DNA of 64,000 bases from Candidatus Poribacteria bacterium. Its GTDB lineage: Bacteria; Poribacteria; WGA-4E; WGA-3G. The notes under the pieces are model-generated. The model ran no database searches. It saw nothing but the letters and a program-made list of their open reading frames with translations, and had not been told where the DNA came from. Within the stretch, counting starts at the first letter, position 1. Every line of letters starts with the position of its first letter. Shown here piece by piece: positions 24,645 to 33,268 of the stretch. The stretch is taken from contig JAJEJA010000052.1 of NCBI GenBank assembly GCA_022828145.1, positions 1 to 64,000 on the forward strand. Direction: 5' to 3'. A program made the position numbers and the translations under genes.

Positions 24645-25619
24645 ATGAGTCAAGGGAATTTGAAAATAGCTTTCATTGGTGTTGGTGGAATTGCCGGCAA
24701 TTACAGAGGTAGTCTAAGAAGACTCCAATACCCAATCGCGGCTGTTTGCGATATCAATGCTGATCGCGCAGCAGCTGTTGCATCGGATGAAAACGCAACA
24801 GTCTATACTGACCACAGTGATATGCTTCAAAAAGAAAACCCAGATGTCGTCTTTACATGTATCCCACCTGGAGCACACACAACACAGGTCGCTGATTCAG
24901 CAGAATCAGGCGCAGCGGTCTTCGTAGCAAAACCTGTAGCACAAGACTTGGAAACTGCAAAGAACGCTTCAAAAGCAATAACAGAAGCAAACGTAATAAA
25001 CCAAGTCGGATATATGGCAAGATACAGCGACATTACTGACAAAGCAAAAGAATTAATCGGAGACAGAAAACTCTCAATGGGAATAGGTCGTTTCCTTGCA
25101 AGAATGGGAGCAAACCATCCCTGGTGGGGAAAATTCGAAGTCTCACGAGGGCAAATGGTAGAACAGACAACACATGTGTTTGACCTAATCCGATACTTCC
25201 TCGGCGATGTTAAAACCGTCCAAGCATTCGGGATCAAAAACGTATCTCAAGATATTGCTGACTTTGAGGAATGTACAGTCTGTAATCTGAAATTCGAAAA
25301 TGGTGCAGTTGCCAGCATTACCAGTACTTGCGTTGCACGAGCACACGAAAACTTCGCTACAGAACTGATAGGTGATGACTTATATCTCAAACTCACACAC
25401 GACAACTACTTGCGAGGTCAGATTGGCGGAGAATCTATCGAATACAACGGATCAGAAGCAGGATACTACAGACAGGTTGAACAATTTATCAAGGCTGTGG
25501 AGAGTAAAGATCACACGCTCGTGCGATCATCATACACCGATGCAGTTAAAACACTTGCAGTAACATTAGCAGCAAATCATTCGTTAAAAACAGGACAAAT
25601 AGAATCAATCATTGGATAG
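24645..25619 (+). CDS. Gfo/Idh/MocA family oxidoreductase, divergent member
   Basis: A 324-residue protein with the Rossmann motif IAFIGVGGIAGNY, IAAVCDINADR and, in place of the usual EKP, VAKPVAQDL. Thus the catalytic Lys is kept but the Glu is Ala. TTHVFDLIRYFLGD is the second active-site block. It is not close to the tandem pair at 10311 and 11549. It begins after AAGGAGAAG. The ABC ATPase starts 24 bases downstream, so the two may share a transcript without an obvious functional link. Confidence 0.85.
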   Translation: MSQGNLKIAFIGVGGIAGNYRGSLRRLQYPIAAVCDINADRAAAVASDENATVYTDHSDMLQKENPDVVFTCIPPGAHTTQVADSAESGAAVFVAKPVAQDLETAKNASKAITEANVINQVGYMARYSDITDKAKELIGDRKLSMGIGRFLARMGANHPWWGKFEVSRGQMVEQTTHVFDLIRYFLGDVKTVQAFGIKNVSQDIADFEECTVCNLKFENGAVASITSTCVARAHENFATELIGDDLYLKLTHDNYLRGQIGGESIEYNGSEAGYYRQVEQFIKAVESKDHTLVRSSYTDAVKTLAVTLAANHSLKTGQIESIIG

Positions 25620-25643
25620 GTTCGTATTTTAAGACATAAGTCA

Positions 25644-26489
25644 ATGAAGAGTCATATACACGGATTAAGCATCCGTGACGTCAAAAAGCATTTCCACCGT
25701 ACCAAAAAACCTGAAGAAAAACTAAGGTTTTTTCAAAAACTTTATAGACTATTCAAACGGGAAAAGGAGACCATTCGCGCTGTAGATGGTATCTCCCTTG
25801 ATGTTGGAATCGGGGAAATATACGGGATACTTGGCGCAAACGGATCCGGCAAATCAACCCTAATTCGTCTTATCTCAACGCTACTCCTACCCGACGCAGG
25901 AAGCATCCATGTCTTCGGAGATGACGTCGTAAAACATAGCATGAAGGTAAGACGTGTAATGAACCGTGTATCTGTAGAAGCATCATTCTTTAAAAGACTC
26001 TCCTCAGCCGAAAATCTCATCTATGCAGCACGTTTATACGGTATCCCCGCGAAAGCAGCCGCCAAAAAAGCAGAACAGATCCTTGAAAGACTGGGATTTG
26101 AAGCAAAATGGATGGACGAAGAGATGGAACAACTTTCCCGCGGCATGCAACAGAAAGTCGCTATCGCACGCGCACTTCTAACTACTCCCATGCTACTACT
26201 CTTAGATGAACCGACAACAGGTCTCGATCCAAAATCTAAAAAAGATGTACAGACCTTCATAGAAGAGATCCGAGACGAAAGAAATGCCGTTATACTCCTT
26301 ACAACACACGATATGACAGAAGCAGAGAGACTCTGTGATAGAATCGCAATTATCAACGAAGGAAAGTTTATCGCAGAAGGAACCGTAAAAGAACTCTTGA
26401 CGATGACTCAGCCAGAAAACGCATCTACCAATACACTTGAAGATGTTTTCATAGCATTGACAGGTAAAGACTTAGAAGAGGAAGGATAA
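25644..26489 (+). CDS. ABC-2 transporter ATP-binding protein
   Basis: A 281-residue ATPase with an N-terminal extension of about 45 residues rich in Lys/Arg/His. Walker A is GANGSGKST, the signature is LSRGMQQKV, and Walker B with D-loop is LLLLDEPTTGLD, followed by LTTHDMTEAERL. Composition and layout match exporters of the ABC-2 class, such as those moving lipids, polysaccharides or drugs. The permease gene starts 4 bases after the stop, so they form one unit. Confidence 0.9.
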   Translation: MKSHIHGLSIRDVKKHFHRTKKPEEKLRFFQKLYRLFKREKETIRAVDGISLDVGIGEIYGILGANGSGKSTLIRLISTLLLPDAGSIHVFGDDVVKHSMKVRRVMNRVSVEASFFKRLSSAENLIYAARLYGIPAKAAAKKAEQILERLGFEAKWMDEEMEQLSRGMQQKVAIARALLTTPMLLLLDEPTTGLDPKSKKDVQTFIEEIRDERNAVILLTTHDMTEAERLCDRIAIINEGKFIAEGTVKELLTMTQPENASTNTLEDVFIALTGKDLEEEG

Positions 26490-26493
26490 GACA

Positions 26494-27300
26494 GTGTTGA
26501 ATATCCGAAGAGAAACAATCATCTCTTATGCATTCATAGAACGAAACTTCAACCTACTAAAGAGATACCTTAATTGGGAGATACTCTTTTTCAGCTACTC
26601 AATCGTCAATGCACTTACTATCGGACTCATTATGGTCGGGCGCGGTACAAGTCAGGACGTACTTTACCTCGTTATCGGCGCATTAATTTGGGGATTCCTC
26701 TCTATCATGATGCGGGAAGTCAGTGACGCAATCACATGGGAACGATGGGAAGGGACCATAGAATACACTTTCATGGCACCTATCTACCGCATAACACACC
26801 TTGTGGGTTCCTGCTTATTCGCAATACTCTATGGATTGCTGCGCACCGGTTTAGTCTTAGCCATTATGCCGTTCTTCTTTGGTGAATATATCGATTTAGG
26901 ACAAGCAAATTGGATTACCATGTCCGTAACTGTTCTTATTTCAAGTCTATCCTTTATCGGGATTGGACTGATGGCAGCCATATTTCCACTGCTCTCACCT
27001 GAAAAAGGTCAGGCCGCAACAGGAATTCTACAGTCACTCTTGCTCTTAGTTTCCGGGATATACTATGAAATTGATGTACTGCCAGAATGGTTACAACCCC
27101 TTTCACACATTTCACCTGCAACTTATACACTAAAATCCATCCGTGCAGCAATGTTAGAGAACGCTTCAATACAGAGTCAAGCAGGTAACCTGATATTGCT
27201 ACTTGTAATAGGAATTGTACTCATTCCTGTCGGTTTTTATATATTCTATTTTGCTGAAAGATATGCAAAACGGGTCGGCAGACTCAAAAGAAGCGGCTAA
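26494..27300 (+). CDS. ABC-2 type transporter permease
   Basis: A 268-residue membrane protein with six hydrophobic segments and the ABC-2 family block near SGIYYEIDVLPEWLQPLSHISPATY. It starts at GTG with GGAAGG upstream. It pairs with the ATPase just before it. The substrate is not evident. The gene is convergent with the iron-type permease at 27537, with a MITE-like element and a hairpin repeat in between. Confidence 0.87.
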   Translation: MLNIRRETIISYAFIERNFNLLKRYLNWEILFFSYSIVNALTIGLIMVGRGTSQDVLYLVIGALIWGFLSIMMREVSDAITWERWEGTIEYTFMAPIYRITHLVGSCLFAILYGLLRTGLVLAIMPFFFGEYIDLGQANWITMSVTVLISSLSFIGIGLMAAIFPLLSPEKGQAATGILQSLLLLVSGIYYEIDVLPEWLQPLSHISPATYTLKSIRAAMLENASIQSQAGNLILLLVIGIVLIPVGFYIFYFAERYAKRVGRLKRSG

Positions 27301-27314
27301 ACATTTCTTAACTA

Positions 27315-27470
27315 TAACGGGAGTTTGATAATTAAATGCAATGTTCGTTGTAGGTTGGGTTGAGGCACGAAACCCAACATGTATTGCTCTATAATGGGTC
27401 AAAATGTTGGGTTTCGTTCCTCAACCCAACCTACGTAAGTTATTTGTTCTGATTTATCAAACTCACGTTA
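27315..27470. repeat. MITE-like element family 2, copy D
   Basis: A 156-base element, the near-identical inverse of copy C at 19097-19252 (about 90% identical by eye). The left end is TAACGGGAGTTTGATAA and the right end TTATCAAACTCACGTTA. Its long internal palindrome lies between two convergent genes and could act as a transcription stop in both directions. Confidence 0.78.
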
Positions 27471-27504
27471 ACTATACTATTGCTGAGTCAGCATATTATT
27501 GCAG

Positions 27505-27533
27505 GTCGCGATTCGGAGATCGCGCCTACAGAA
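27505..27533. repeat. 29-base hairpin repeat, fourth copy
   Basis: The sequence starts GTCGCGATTCGGAGATCGC and ends CCTACAGAA. Three other copies lie in the family 1 elements (2756, 2822 and, inverted, 9468). This copy stands alone, showing that the unit occurs outside those elements. It ends 3 bases before the stop of the permease gene. Confidence 0.65.
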
Positions 27534-27536
27534 GCG

Positions 27537-29336
27537 TTAGATTCTGAAAATCTCTCCTAATTTCCCGCCTAATACTCTACCTGCACCAAGCAAACAAGCG
27601 ATGAGTATTAACATACCAATCACACCAAGGGCACTGGCGATGTAAGGACCATTTTCAGGTCTCGTCGAAAGGGAATATATCGCTTTAGTTATTGGATAGT
27701 AATCGCTATTTGTCGCTAAAATCAGACTTTCACTTACCTCAAGCATGGAAAATGAAAAAACCAAGATCGCACCCGCAAGGATGTTCGCAAATACCAGAGG
27801 TAACGTGATTTTGTAAAGCGTCCGAACAGGTGTCGCTCCCATATTCTGGGATGCTTCCTCATAAGTTACACTCGTCTGCTGGAAACCCGCATAGATCGAA
27901 CGTAACATATAAGGTAATCTCCTGACAGCATATCCAACGATCAGAAGAAGTGTCGGGTTTTTCCTCGGATCAATCAGACCTATAAGGCTATCCGGTAAAG
28001 ACCTCAGTAAAGGTGTTGTATTTGAAAAACAACCCATATAACCGAACGCTATAGCAACACCCGGTAGTGCCAGTGGTAACATCGCTACAGCATCCAATAA
28101 GTTTTGGAACGGAATCCGTTTTCGTGTCAGTAGGTAGGCAATTGCAACACCGACTGTAAGCGCAAGCAGTGTGCTGAAGATACTGTATTTTAGACTGTTC
28201 AGTATACTTGGTAACGTGTCTGAATGGGTGAATGTATCAATGTAATGAGAAAAAGTGTAAGATTTTGGCAGCGCAGTTAAATTCCAAGCACCAGAATTCG
28301 GCGTTAAAGATGCTAACATCACACTTATGTGTGGCAGCAGGGCAACAAATGTCAATCCACCTATAAAAACATAGATGACAGTTCGCATCCCAATACCTGT
28401 ATCTTCCTCTCTGGATGTTACATGTCCCCTTCCCAACATCTCATACTGTCGACTGCCTGTCATCCGTTTTGACACATAGAAGGCAAGTGCTGTTAAGACA
28501 ATCACAAGGACAACCAAGGCATATCCCATAGGATTAACATTTGCCTCAGATATCTGTTTGAAAATCTGAACAGCAATTACTTCACTGTAATCGAATATTA
28601 GAGGTGTACCAAGATCGGTAAATGCCCAAATAAAAACGAGAATAGCACCTGCAAAGTATCCAGGGATCATAAGTGGAAGCGTGATCTTCTTGAAAATCTG
28701 AAAACGCGTTGCACCAAGATTCTCAGCCGCCTCCTCCAAACTCGGATCCACGTTTGCCAATGCCGCAACAATGTTAAGATACATTATCGGATACAAGTGA
28801 AGCGTAGATAATAATACAACCCCCCAAAACCCCCCGCCGAACCAATCGATAGTATTACTCATATCAATCAGGTTCAGTTTTACAAGCAGCATATTGATGC
28901 TGCCATATTCTCCGAAGAACTTTTGCATACCAAGCGCACCAACGAAAGGTGGCATAATCATCGGAATTAATACAACAGAACGTAGCCAGGTCCTCCCTGG
29001 GAACCTATAACGTGTCAAAAAATAGGCAAGCGGTAAACTAACGAGACTCGTTATCAACGTAACCATAATGCCGATATTGAAACTGTTGATAACCAAATCT
29101 CTCTTATTCCGATCAGTTACCATTAACTCAAAATAAGTTAAATTGAATTTACCGTCAATCCAGAATGCTTCTTTGAATACATATAGGAGGGGGTAGATAA
29201 GGAAAATGAGGAAAAAAAGAGTAATGAATCCAACTATCAGAAGTATTGATGGTGTTAAATCATACCTTCGTCTTATGCTGTCAAAAAACGATGGCGGATC
29301 TAACGTGTTTTCATTCTCATCTTGGTCGTTTAACAT
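27537..29336 (-). CDS. Iron-type ABC transporter permease with two fused permease domains
   Basis: A 599-residue inner-membrane protein with two binding-protein-dependent transport domains, each with the EAA loop (EEAAENLGATRFQIFKKITLP near 200 and EEASQNMGATPVRTLYKITLP near 500). About twelve membrane helices are visible. The double layout is that of FbpB/ThiP-type permeases for ferric iron, thiamine or similar solutes. No ATPase or solute-binding gene is adjacent. It follows the polysaccharide export gene by 3 bases on the same strand. Confidence 0.87.
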   Translation of the reverse strand: MLNDQDENENTLDPPSFFDSIRRRYDLTPSILLIVGFITLFFLIFLIYPLLYVFKEAFWIDGKFNLTYFELMVTDRNKRDLVINSFNIGIMVTLITSLVSLPLAYFLTRYRFPGRTWLRSVVLIPMIMPPFVGALGMQKFFGEYGSINMLLVKLNLIDMSNTIDWFGGGFWGVVLLSTLHLYPIMYLNIVAALANVDPSLEEAAENLGATRFQIFKKITLPLMIPGYFAGAILVFIWAFTDLGTPLIFDYSEVIAVQIFKQISEANVNPMGYALVVLVIVLTALAFYVSKRMTGSRQYEMLGRGHVTSREEDTGIGMRTVIYVFIGGLTFVALLPHISVMLASLTPNSGAWNLTALPKSYTFSHYIDTFTHSDTLPSILNSLKYSIFSTLLALTVGVAIAYLLTRKRIPFQNLLDAVAMLPLALPGVAIAFGYMGCFSNTTPLLRSLPDSLIGLIDPRKNPTLLLIVGYAVRRLPYMLRSIYAGFQQTSVTYEEASQNMGATPVRTLYKITLPLVFANILAGAILVFSFSMLEVSESLILATNSDYYPITKAIYSLSTRPENGPYIASALGVIGMLILIACLLGAGRVLGGKLGEIFRI

Positions 29337-29339
29337 GTG

Positions 29340-30530
29340 TTAGTTCTGCGTCAGATTAATAATAAAATAAGTTATCGCTATTGTCGTAGAGGCCATTGTA
29401 CTAATCAAACCCCAATTCAATTGAAAACGTTTCTTTACTTCTATAATGTCACCAGGATAGAGTATAGTCGTATCTTTACCAACAATATAGTTATGTTCAA
29501 TAATAGTTCCATCCGTACGATGAATAAAGAGTTTCTTTGAATCGGCTTCATCTTCAAATCCACCTGCTAAAGCAATCGCTTTATTGATAGTCAAGGGACC
29601 TCTCACCCGTTGCGCGCCCGGTGCGCGTACATAGCCTGTAACATAGATCGGCTCCATTTTAATCGCGTTCGGAACAAAAAGCACCTCACCATCTGTCAGT
29701 GAAATCTCCTTTTCATTCTCCTCCGTATCTTGCCAATATTCTTCAGAGATACTAAAAACGATATGCGTTCCATCTTTATTGATTTTTACAAATGAACTCA
29801 GATTCGCCTCTTCTGTCATACCACCTGCTCTTGCTAAAGCATTTGTAATACTCACGCTATGTCGGATAAAAAGTTTCCCAGGCGTTTTAACTTCTCCTTG
29901 CACTTCTATCACACTCAGTGGCACAACATACACCAAGTCAGTCGCAGCCACTCTTATCTCTCGGTAGGGTTGGTTTGTAGAAAGATCAAAAATCTCAACG
30001 TTAGAAGCATCCGAGTAAGTTCCGTTTCTCTGCTTGTTTACATCATTTGCTCGATCCTTTTTCGGGATATTTGGTTTATAGCGAATCAACCGGACTTGCT
30101 GTCTATCTGCGTTTTCAGTAAACCCACCTGCAAGTGCAATCGCACGATATAAGTCGGTTGAGGATTCGGGAGAGAGCGGATACCGTCCAGGATTGTTTAC
30201 AGCACCCCCTACAATAACACCGGTCTCGTGTAGCACCGGAGAAACCATAATTATTGGATTATTAACAAGTTCTTCATTCTGTAAAAAATCATAAATGAGT
30301 CTATTTACTTCGTCGGTAGATTTACCCGCAACTTCCAAGTCCCCTCCAAAGTAACTTATCCTACCATCTTCCCTCACCTGAACAGTCTGCGTATATTCTG
30401 GTTGTCCAATCACTGCAATCAGTAAGTTATCCCTCTCCTTGATTTTGTAGACATCACCTAAAACAGCTGAAGTTGACACTACCAACATCAGTAATACGGA
30501 GCAAATCGGAATGGCACGGAATCTAATCAT
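29340..30530 (-). CDS. Polysaccharide export protein with SLBB domains (Wza-like)
   Basis: A 396-residue exported protein. A signal peptide (LLMLVVSTSAVLG) precedes the polysaccharide export domain (YKIKERDNLLIAVIGQPEYTQ, VREDGRISYFGG). Two or three SLBB domains follow (VIVGGAVNNPGRYPL, IEVQGEVKTPGKLF, IYVTGYVRAPGAQRV), each linked to an ALAGGF-type block. It ends with a hydrophobic segment (ISTMASTTIAITYFIINL), as in some outer-membrane Wza proteins. No lipobox Cys is evident. No other capsule genes are in the window. Confidence 0.86.
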   Translation of the reverse strand: MIRFRAIPICSVLLMLVVSTSAVLGDVYKIKERDNLLIAVIGQPEYTQTVQVREDGRISYFGGDLEVAGKSTDEVNRLIYDFLQNEELVNNPIIMVSPVLHETGVIVGGAVNNPGRYPLSPESSTDLYRAIALAGGFTENADRQQVRLIRYKPNIPKKDRANDVNKQRNGTYSDASNVEIFDLSTNQPYREIRVAATDLVYVVPLSVIEVQGEVKTPGKLFIRHSVSITNALARAGGMTEEANLSSFVKINKDGTHIVFSISEEYWQDTEENEKEISLTDGEVLFVPNAIKMEPIYVTGYVRAPGAQRVRGPLTINKAIALAGGFEDEADSKKLFIHRTDGTIIEHNYIVGKDTTILYPGDIIEVKKRFQLNWGLISTMASTTIAITYFIINLTQN

Positions 30531-30642
30531 AAAAATACCTGACAGAGATTATGGTAAAACTTAGCATTAAATATACACTTATTCACTAACAAATACCCGC
30601 CGCCCGTAGTAGGGCAATTATCATGGCATCTCCTCGCCAAAT

Positions 30643-30990
30643 TTAACTTTCTTTCAATGAATCGTAATATGCTTTTATACAATCCTGTGCATATCTTACG
30701 CTGTCCGCCGGTACAAGAATATCACCCCATTCAGATTTACCGGGATGTCCCTTTATGCCGCCGTAAAATGACATCTCATGGGAATGCAGATAGACCTGAA
30801 GCCCCTCATCCTCCAACACACTTTTGAGGATATACCCAGCGACTTCATTTGGCACGGAACACACAATCTGCCAATCCACATATTCAGAAACTTGTGTTGG
30901 TGCTAAATCTGGAAGCAGATCAACATGGCATTTATCACAGGTTAATACATCTTCTTGGAATGTTGTTCGACAATCTGGACAAAATGGCAC
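30643..30990 (-). CDS. DUF2007-type protein with zinc ribbon
   Basis: A 115-residue protein. Start chosen at GTG because AGGAGG lies 8 bases upstream; a longer frame begins 15 codons earlier. The N-terminus has four Cys in a zinc ribbon (FCPDC and LTCDKC). The rest matches DUF2007, a small alpha/beta family named as putative signal transducers: DWQIVCSVPNEVAGYILKS, then WGDILVPADSVRYAQD. The usual substrate is unknown. It is not obviously in an operon. Confidence 0.75.
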   Translation of the reverse strand: MPFCPDCRTTFQEDVLTCDKCHVDLLPDLAPTQVSEYVDWQIVCSVPNEVAGYILKSVLEDEGLQVYLHSHEMSFYGGIKGHPGKSEWGDILVPADSVRYAQDCIKAYYDSLKES

Positions 30991-31092
30991 TGTTTCTTCC
31001 TCCTCAAACTTGTGTCTGACACTCAAGTATAACATAAAACAGAAAAATAATCAAGATCCAAAAATAAGGTGGGCAGAGGCACCCGACACCCA

Positions 31093-31122
31093 TTGCCTCT
31101 CTGTTCTATTATATGGTATAAT
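31093..31122 (+). promoter_or_regulatory. Promoter of the third LamG gene
   Basis: TTGCCT and a perfect TATAAT are separated by 18 bases. The transcript would start near 31129 with a leader of about 97 bases before the ATG at 31226. Confidence 0.5.
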
Positions 31123-31225
31123 TCTAATATATTGTGTCATTAGATGCGTGCATAAGGATGGATTTTTTGTAAACTTACTTAGGCGTTAGACGATTACATT
31201 ATTAACATAAGTGAGGAAAAGTTAG

Positions 31226-32038
31226 ATGAAAGCAATAATGAGTATGGTAATAGCATTAGCATTCTTTATCTTGCAGACGATTCCACTTGAAAGTCAGGTT
31301 GTAGAAAAAGGATTAGTTAGTTACTGGAGTTTTGATACTACAGATGTACGAGGTAAGAACGTAATTGATCTTGTAGGCGGAAATGATGGAACGATTGTAG
31401 GCGCCCCAAAGCAGGTCAAAGGTAAAATCGGTCAAGCGTTTGAATTCGGGGGTGAACCAGATGTAATTGATGTCACATCACCTGCAAATGGTAGTTTGGA
31501 TTTTGATGGCGAACAAGATTTCTCAATGATGGCTTGGTTCAAAGTTGACAAAGCACCAGAAACGGGTGGGGGACAGTCTACAATTCTTAGCAAGGGTGAT
31601 GGCGGTGGCAACGCGAGATTCCTGTTGAAAATAGTAGGTACCAAAATACAGGCTACAATAGCAAATGAAGGTGAGGGAGGACCGAAAATAGACTTTAATT
31701 CCGTTAGTGATGTTGTAGATGGAAAATGGCATCATGTGCTCTTTGTTGCCGATAGATCGGATTATACTCATATCTATATTGATGGGGAATTAGATGCAGA
31801 AAGTGGACTGTCTGAGGGTACAGATATTACCACAGAATCTCCATTATTCATCGGTGCATCTGTTCGAATCGGCAAAACCACACGTAGATATTTTGAAGGG
31901 TCAATTGATGAGGTCGGCATCTATAATAGAGTATTGACAGACAAAGAAATCGAAACAAACTTCAACGCACAAGGACTTGCTGTCAGTCCTCAAGCGAAAC
32001 TCACTATTGCGTGGGGAGAGATAAAGATTTCTCGGTAA
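31226..32038 (+). CDS. Secreted LamG domain protein
   Basis: A 270-residue protein with a signal peptide (MSMVIALAFFILQTIPLESQ) and one LamG domain: LVSYWSFDTTD, IGQAFEFGGE, FSMMAWFKVD, KWHHVLFVADR, HIYIDGELD and SIDEVGIYNRVLTDKEI. The C-terminal KLTIAWGEIK is the same tail found in the two LamG proteins near 18 kb. GAGGAAAA precedes the ATG. It probably acts outside the cytoplasm as an adhesive or glycan-binding protein. Downstream is a 670-base gap full of repeats. Confidence 0.87.
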   Translation: MKAIMSMVIALAFFILQTIPLESQVVEKGLVSYWSFDTTDVRGKNVIDLVGGNDGTIVGAPKQVKGKIGQAFEFGGEPDVIDVTSPANGSLDFDGEQDFSMMAWFKVDKAPETGGGQSTILSKGDGGGNARFLLKIVGTKIQATIANEGEGGPKIDFNSVSDVVDGKWHHVLFVADRSDYTHIYIDGELDAESGLSEGTDITTESPLFIGASVRIGKTTRRYFEGSIDEVGIYNRVLTDKEIETNFNAQGLAVSPQAKLTIAWGEIKISR

Positions 32039-32144
32039 TGTGAGTTCTTATGAAAAGTATCGTAGGTTGGGTACAATGAATCCGTTATCAATGAACCACC
32101 TCCACCGAGACCGAGTAATAATCATCGGTAATATGCTCTATTGC

Positions 32145-32322
32145 CTGAACCAGGATTTGCAGGATTACCAGATTTTCAGGATTGGACATCTGCATCAGAA
32201 AATGCGTTAGATAACATTAGAATATGGTATTGTGTGATGAAAGATTACAGATCAATGTTCGAAAAAAGATGTGATGAGAAAAATCCTGGAAATCCGCTCT
32301 AATCCTGCAAATCCTGGTTCAG
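32145..32322. repeat. Large inverted-repeat element
   Basis: CTGAACCAGGATTTGCAGG at the left is mirrored by CCTGCAAATCCTGGTTCAG at the right, and a second shorter arm (CAGGATT / AATCCTGG) lies within. The centre, about 90 bases, is unrelated AT-rich sequence. Part of one arm is also at 10158. No frame is present. Confidence 0.6.
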
Positions 32323-32390
32323 ACAACGAACAAACCAGCAACGACTTGATTCATTCTCTCTTGTGGTAGGGTTTTGTCCACCCTATTTAC

Positions 32391-32490
32391 GCTATACACC
32401 TTTCGTGCCGCTGGTGCTTGCTCTATTCTTGCTCACGCGTGCTATACACCTTTCGCACCGCTGGTGCTTGCTCTATTCTCGTTTGTGCTT
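32391..32490. repeat. 50-base tandem repeat, two copies
   Basis: Two head-to-tail 50-base units begin GCTATACACCTTTCG and contain CCGCTGGTGCTTGCTC. They differ at a few bases, mostly near the end of the unit. No gene is encoded. Confidence 0.7.
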
Positions 32491-32604
32491 CCATCCGTCA
32501 TCCCTTCCATCCTCCCCCTCTTCCACCTCTCTTCCCCTCTTCCCCTCTTCCATCCTTCCAATCTTCTCCCTCTTCCCCTCTTCCACCTCTTCCACCCTTC
32601 CAAA
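32490..32604. repeat. Polypyrimidine tract
   Basis: About 115 bases almost without purines, built from imperfect CTTCC, CCCTC and CTTCCACC units. It opens long frames on both strands, but their Pro/Ser/Leu or Arg/Glu/Trp content is simply that of the low-complexity DNA, so they are not called as genes. Confidence 0.7.
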
Positions 32605-32608
32605 TAAT

Positions 32609-32624
32609 TCACGGATATCCGTGA
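32609..32624. promoter_or_regulatory. Perfect 16-base palindrome upstream of the Rieske gene
   Basis: TCACGGATATCCGTGA is a perfect palindrome about 85-100 bases upstream of the Rieske start. The 14-base core CACGGATATCCGTG occurs again at 38826, upstream of the cupredoxin gene. A TATACT box lies between it and the gene (32675-32680). Shared location before two respiratory genes makes it a candidate operator. Confidence 0.4.
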
Positions 32625-32707
32625 GACTATAATTTTAACAGACCAATTACTGTGCAAAGAATTGCATATTGTGCTATACTCTATAGCATACAAAAACGTG
32701 ATTTTTG

Positions 32708-33208
32708 ATGGGGGTAACAACGTTGTCTCGACGTAAATTCTTCAAATATCTTGGATGGGGAAGTTTCACTGGCGCACTCAGTTTATGTTTCGGCGCAGGT
32801 TTAGTTAGGTATCTATATCCCCGTGTTCTCTATGAACCATCATCTGTCTTTAAAGCAGGTTTTCCAGCACAATATCCACCCGGAAGTGTTAGTGAAAAAT
32901 ACAAGAAGGAACCATTCGGGGTCTGGATCGTCCGTCGCGAAGACGGTGTCTTTTATGCACTCTTAACAATTTGCACACATCTGGGATGCACACCACGTTG
33001 GTTGAGCTCTGAAGGAAAATTCAAATGTCCCTGTCACGGAAGCGGATTTGACCGTGATGGCATAAATTATGAAGGACCCGCACCACGACCACTTGAACGG
33101 GTTAAGATTACACTCGCAGAAGATGGACAGCTCCTAATTGATAAATCTGTAAAATTTCTGGGTGAAAAAGATCAATGGGGAGAACCAGAGGCATCTTTGA
33201 AGGTCTAA
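32708..33208 (+). CDS. Rieske iron-sulfur protein of a bc-type complex
   Basis: A 166-residue protein with a twin-arginine signal (SRRKFFKYLG) and a single hydrophobic helix that anchors it at the membrane. The 2Fe-2S cluster ligands are in CTHLGC and CPCHGSG. It takes electrons from quinol in the bc complex. The ATG has little upstream signal; an in-frame TTG at 32723, 8 bases after GGGGG, may be the real start and would place the twin arginines next to it. Cytochrome b genes follow, so it starts a respiratory operon. Confidence 0.92.
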   Translation: MGVTTLSRRKFFKYLGWGSFTGALSLCFGAGLVRYLYPRVLYEPSSVFKAGFPAQYPPGSVSEKYKKEPFGVWIVRREDGVFYALLTICTHLGCTPRWLSSEGKFKCPCHGSGFDRDGINYEGPAPRPLERVKITLAEDGQLLIDKSVKFLGEKDQWGEPEASLKV

Positions 33209-33268
33209 TTTAACGAAAATTGTAGTGCACAGCTCGCAGCAATATATCAGTTTAAACAAAGGAATATA

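Noticed and set aside
32391-32490. Possible CRISPR array
   Set aside because: Only two units, directly adjacent with no spacers, and no cas genes in the window.
32363-32632. Overlapping frames rich in Pro, Ser, Leu or, on the other strand, Arg, Glu, Trp
   Set aside because: They arise from the polypyrimidine tract and the 50-base tandem; no family match or ribosome-binding site is visible.
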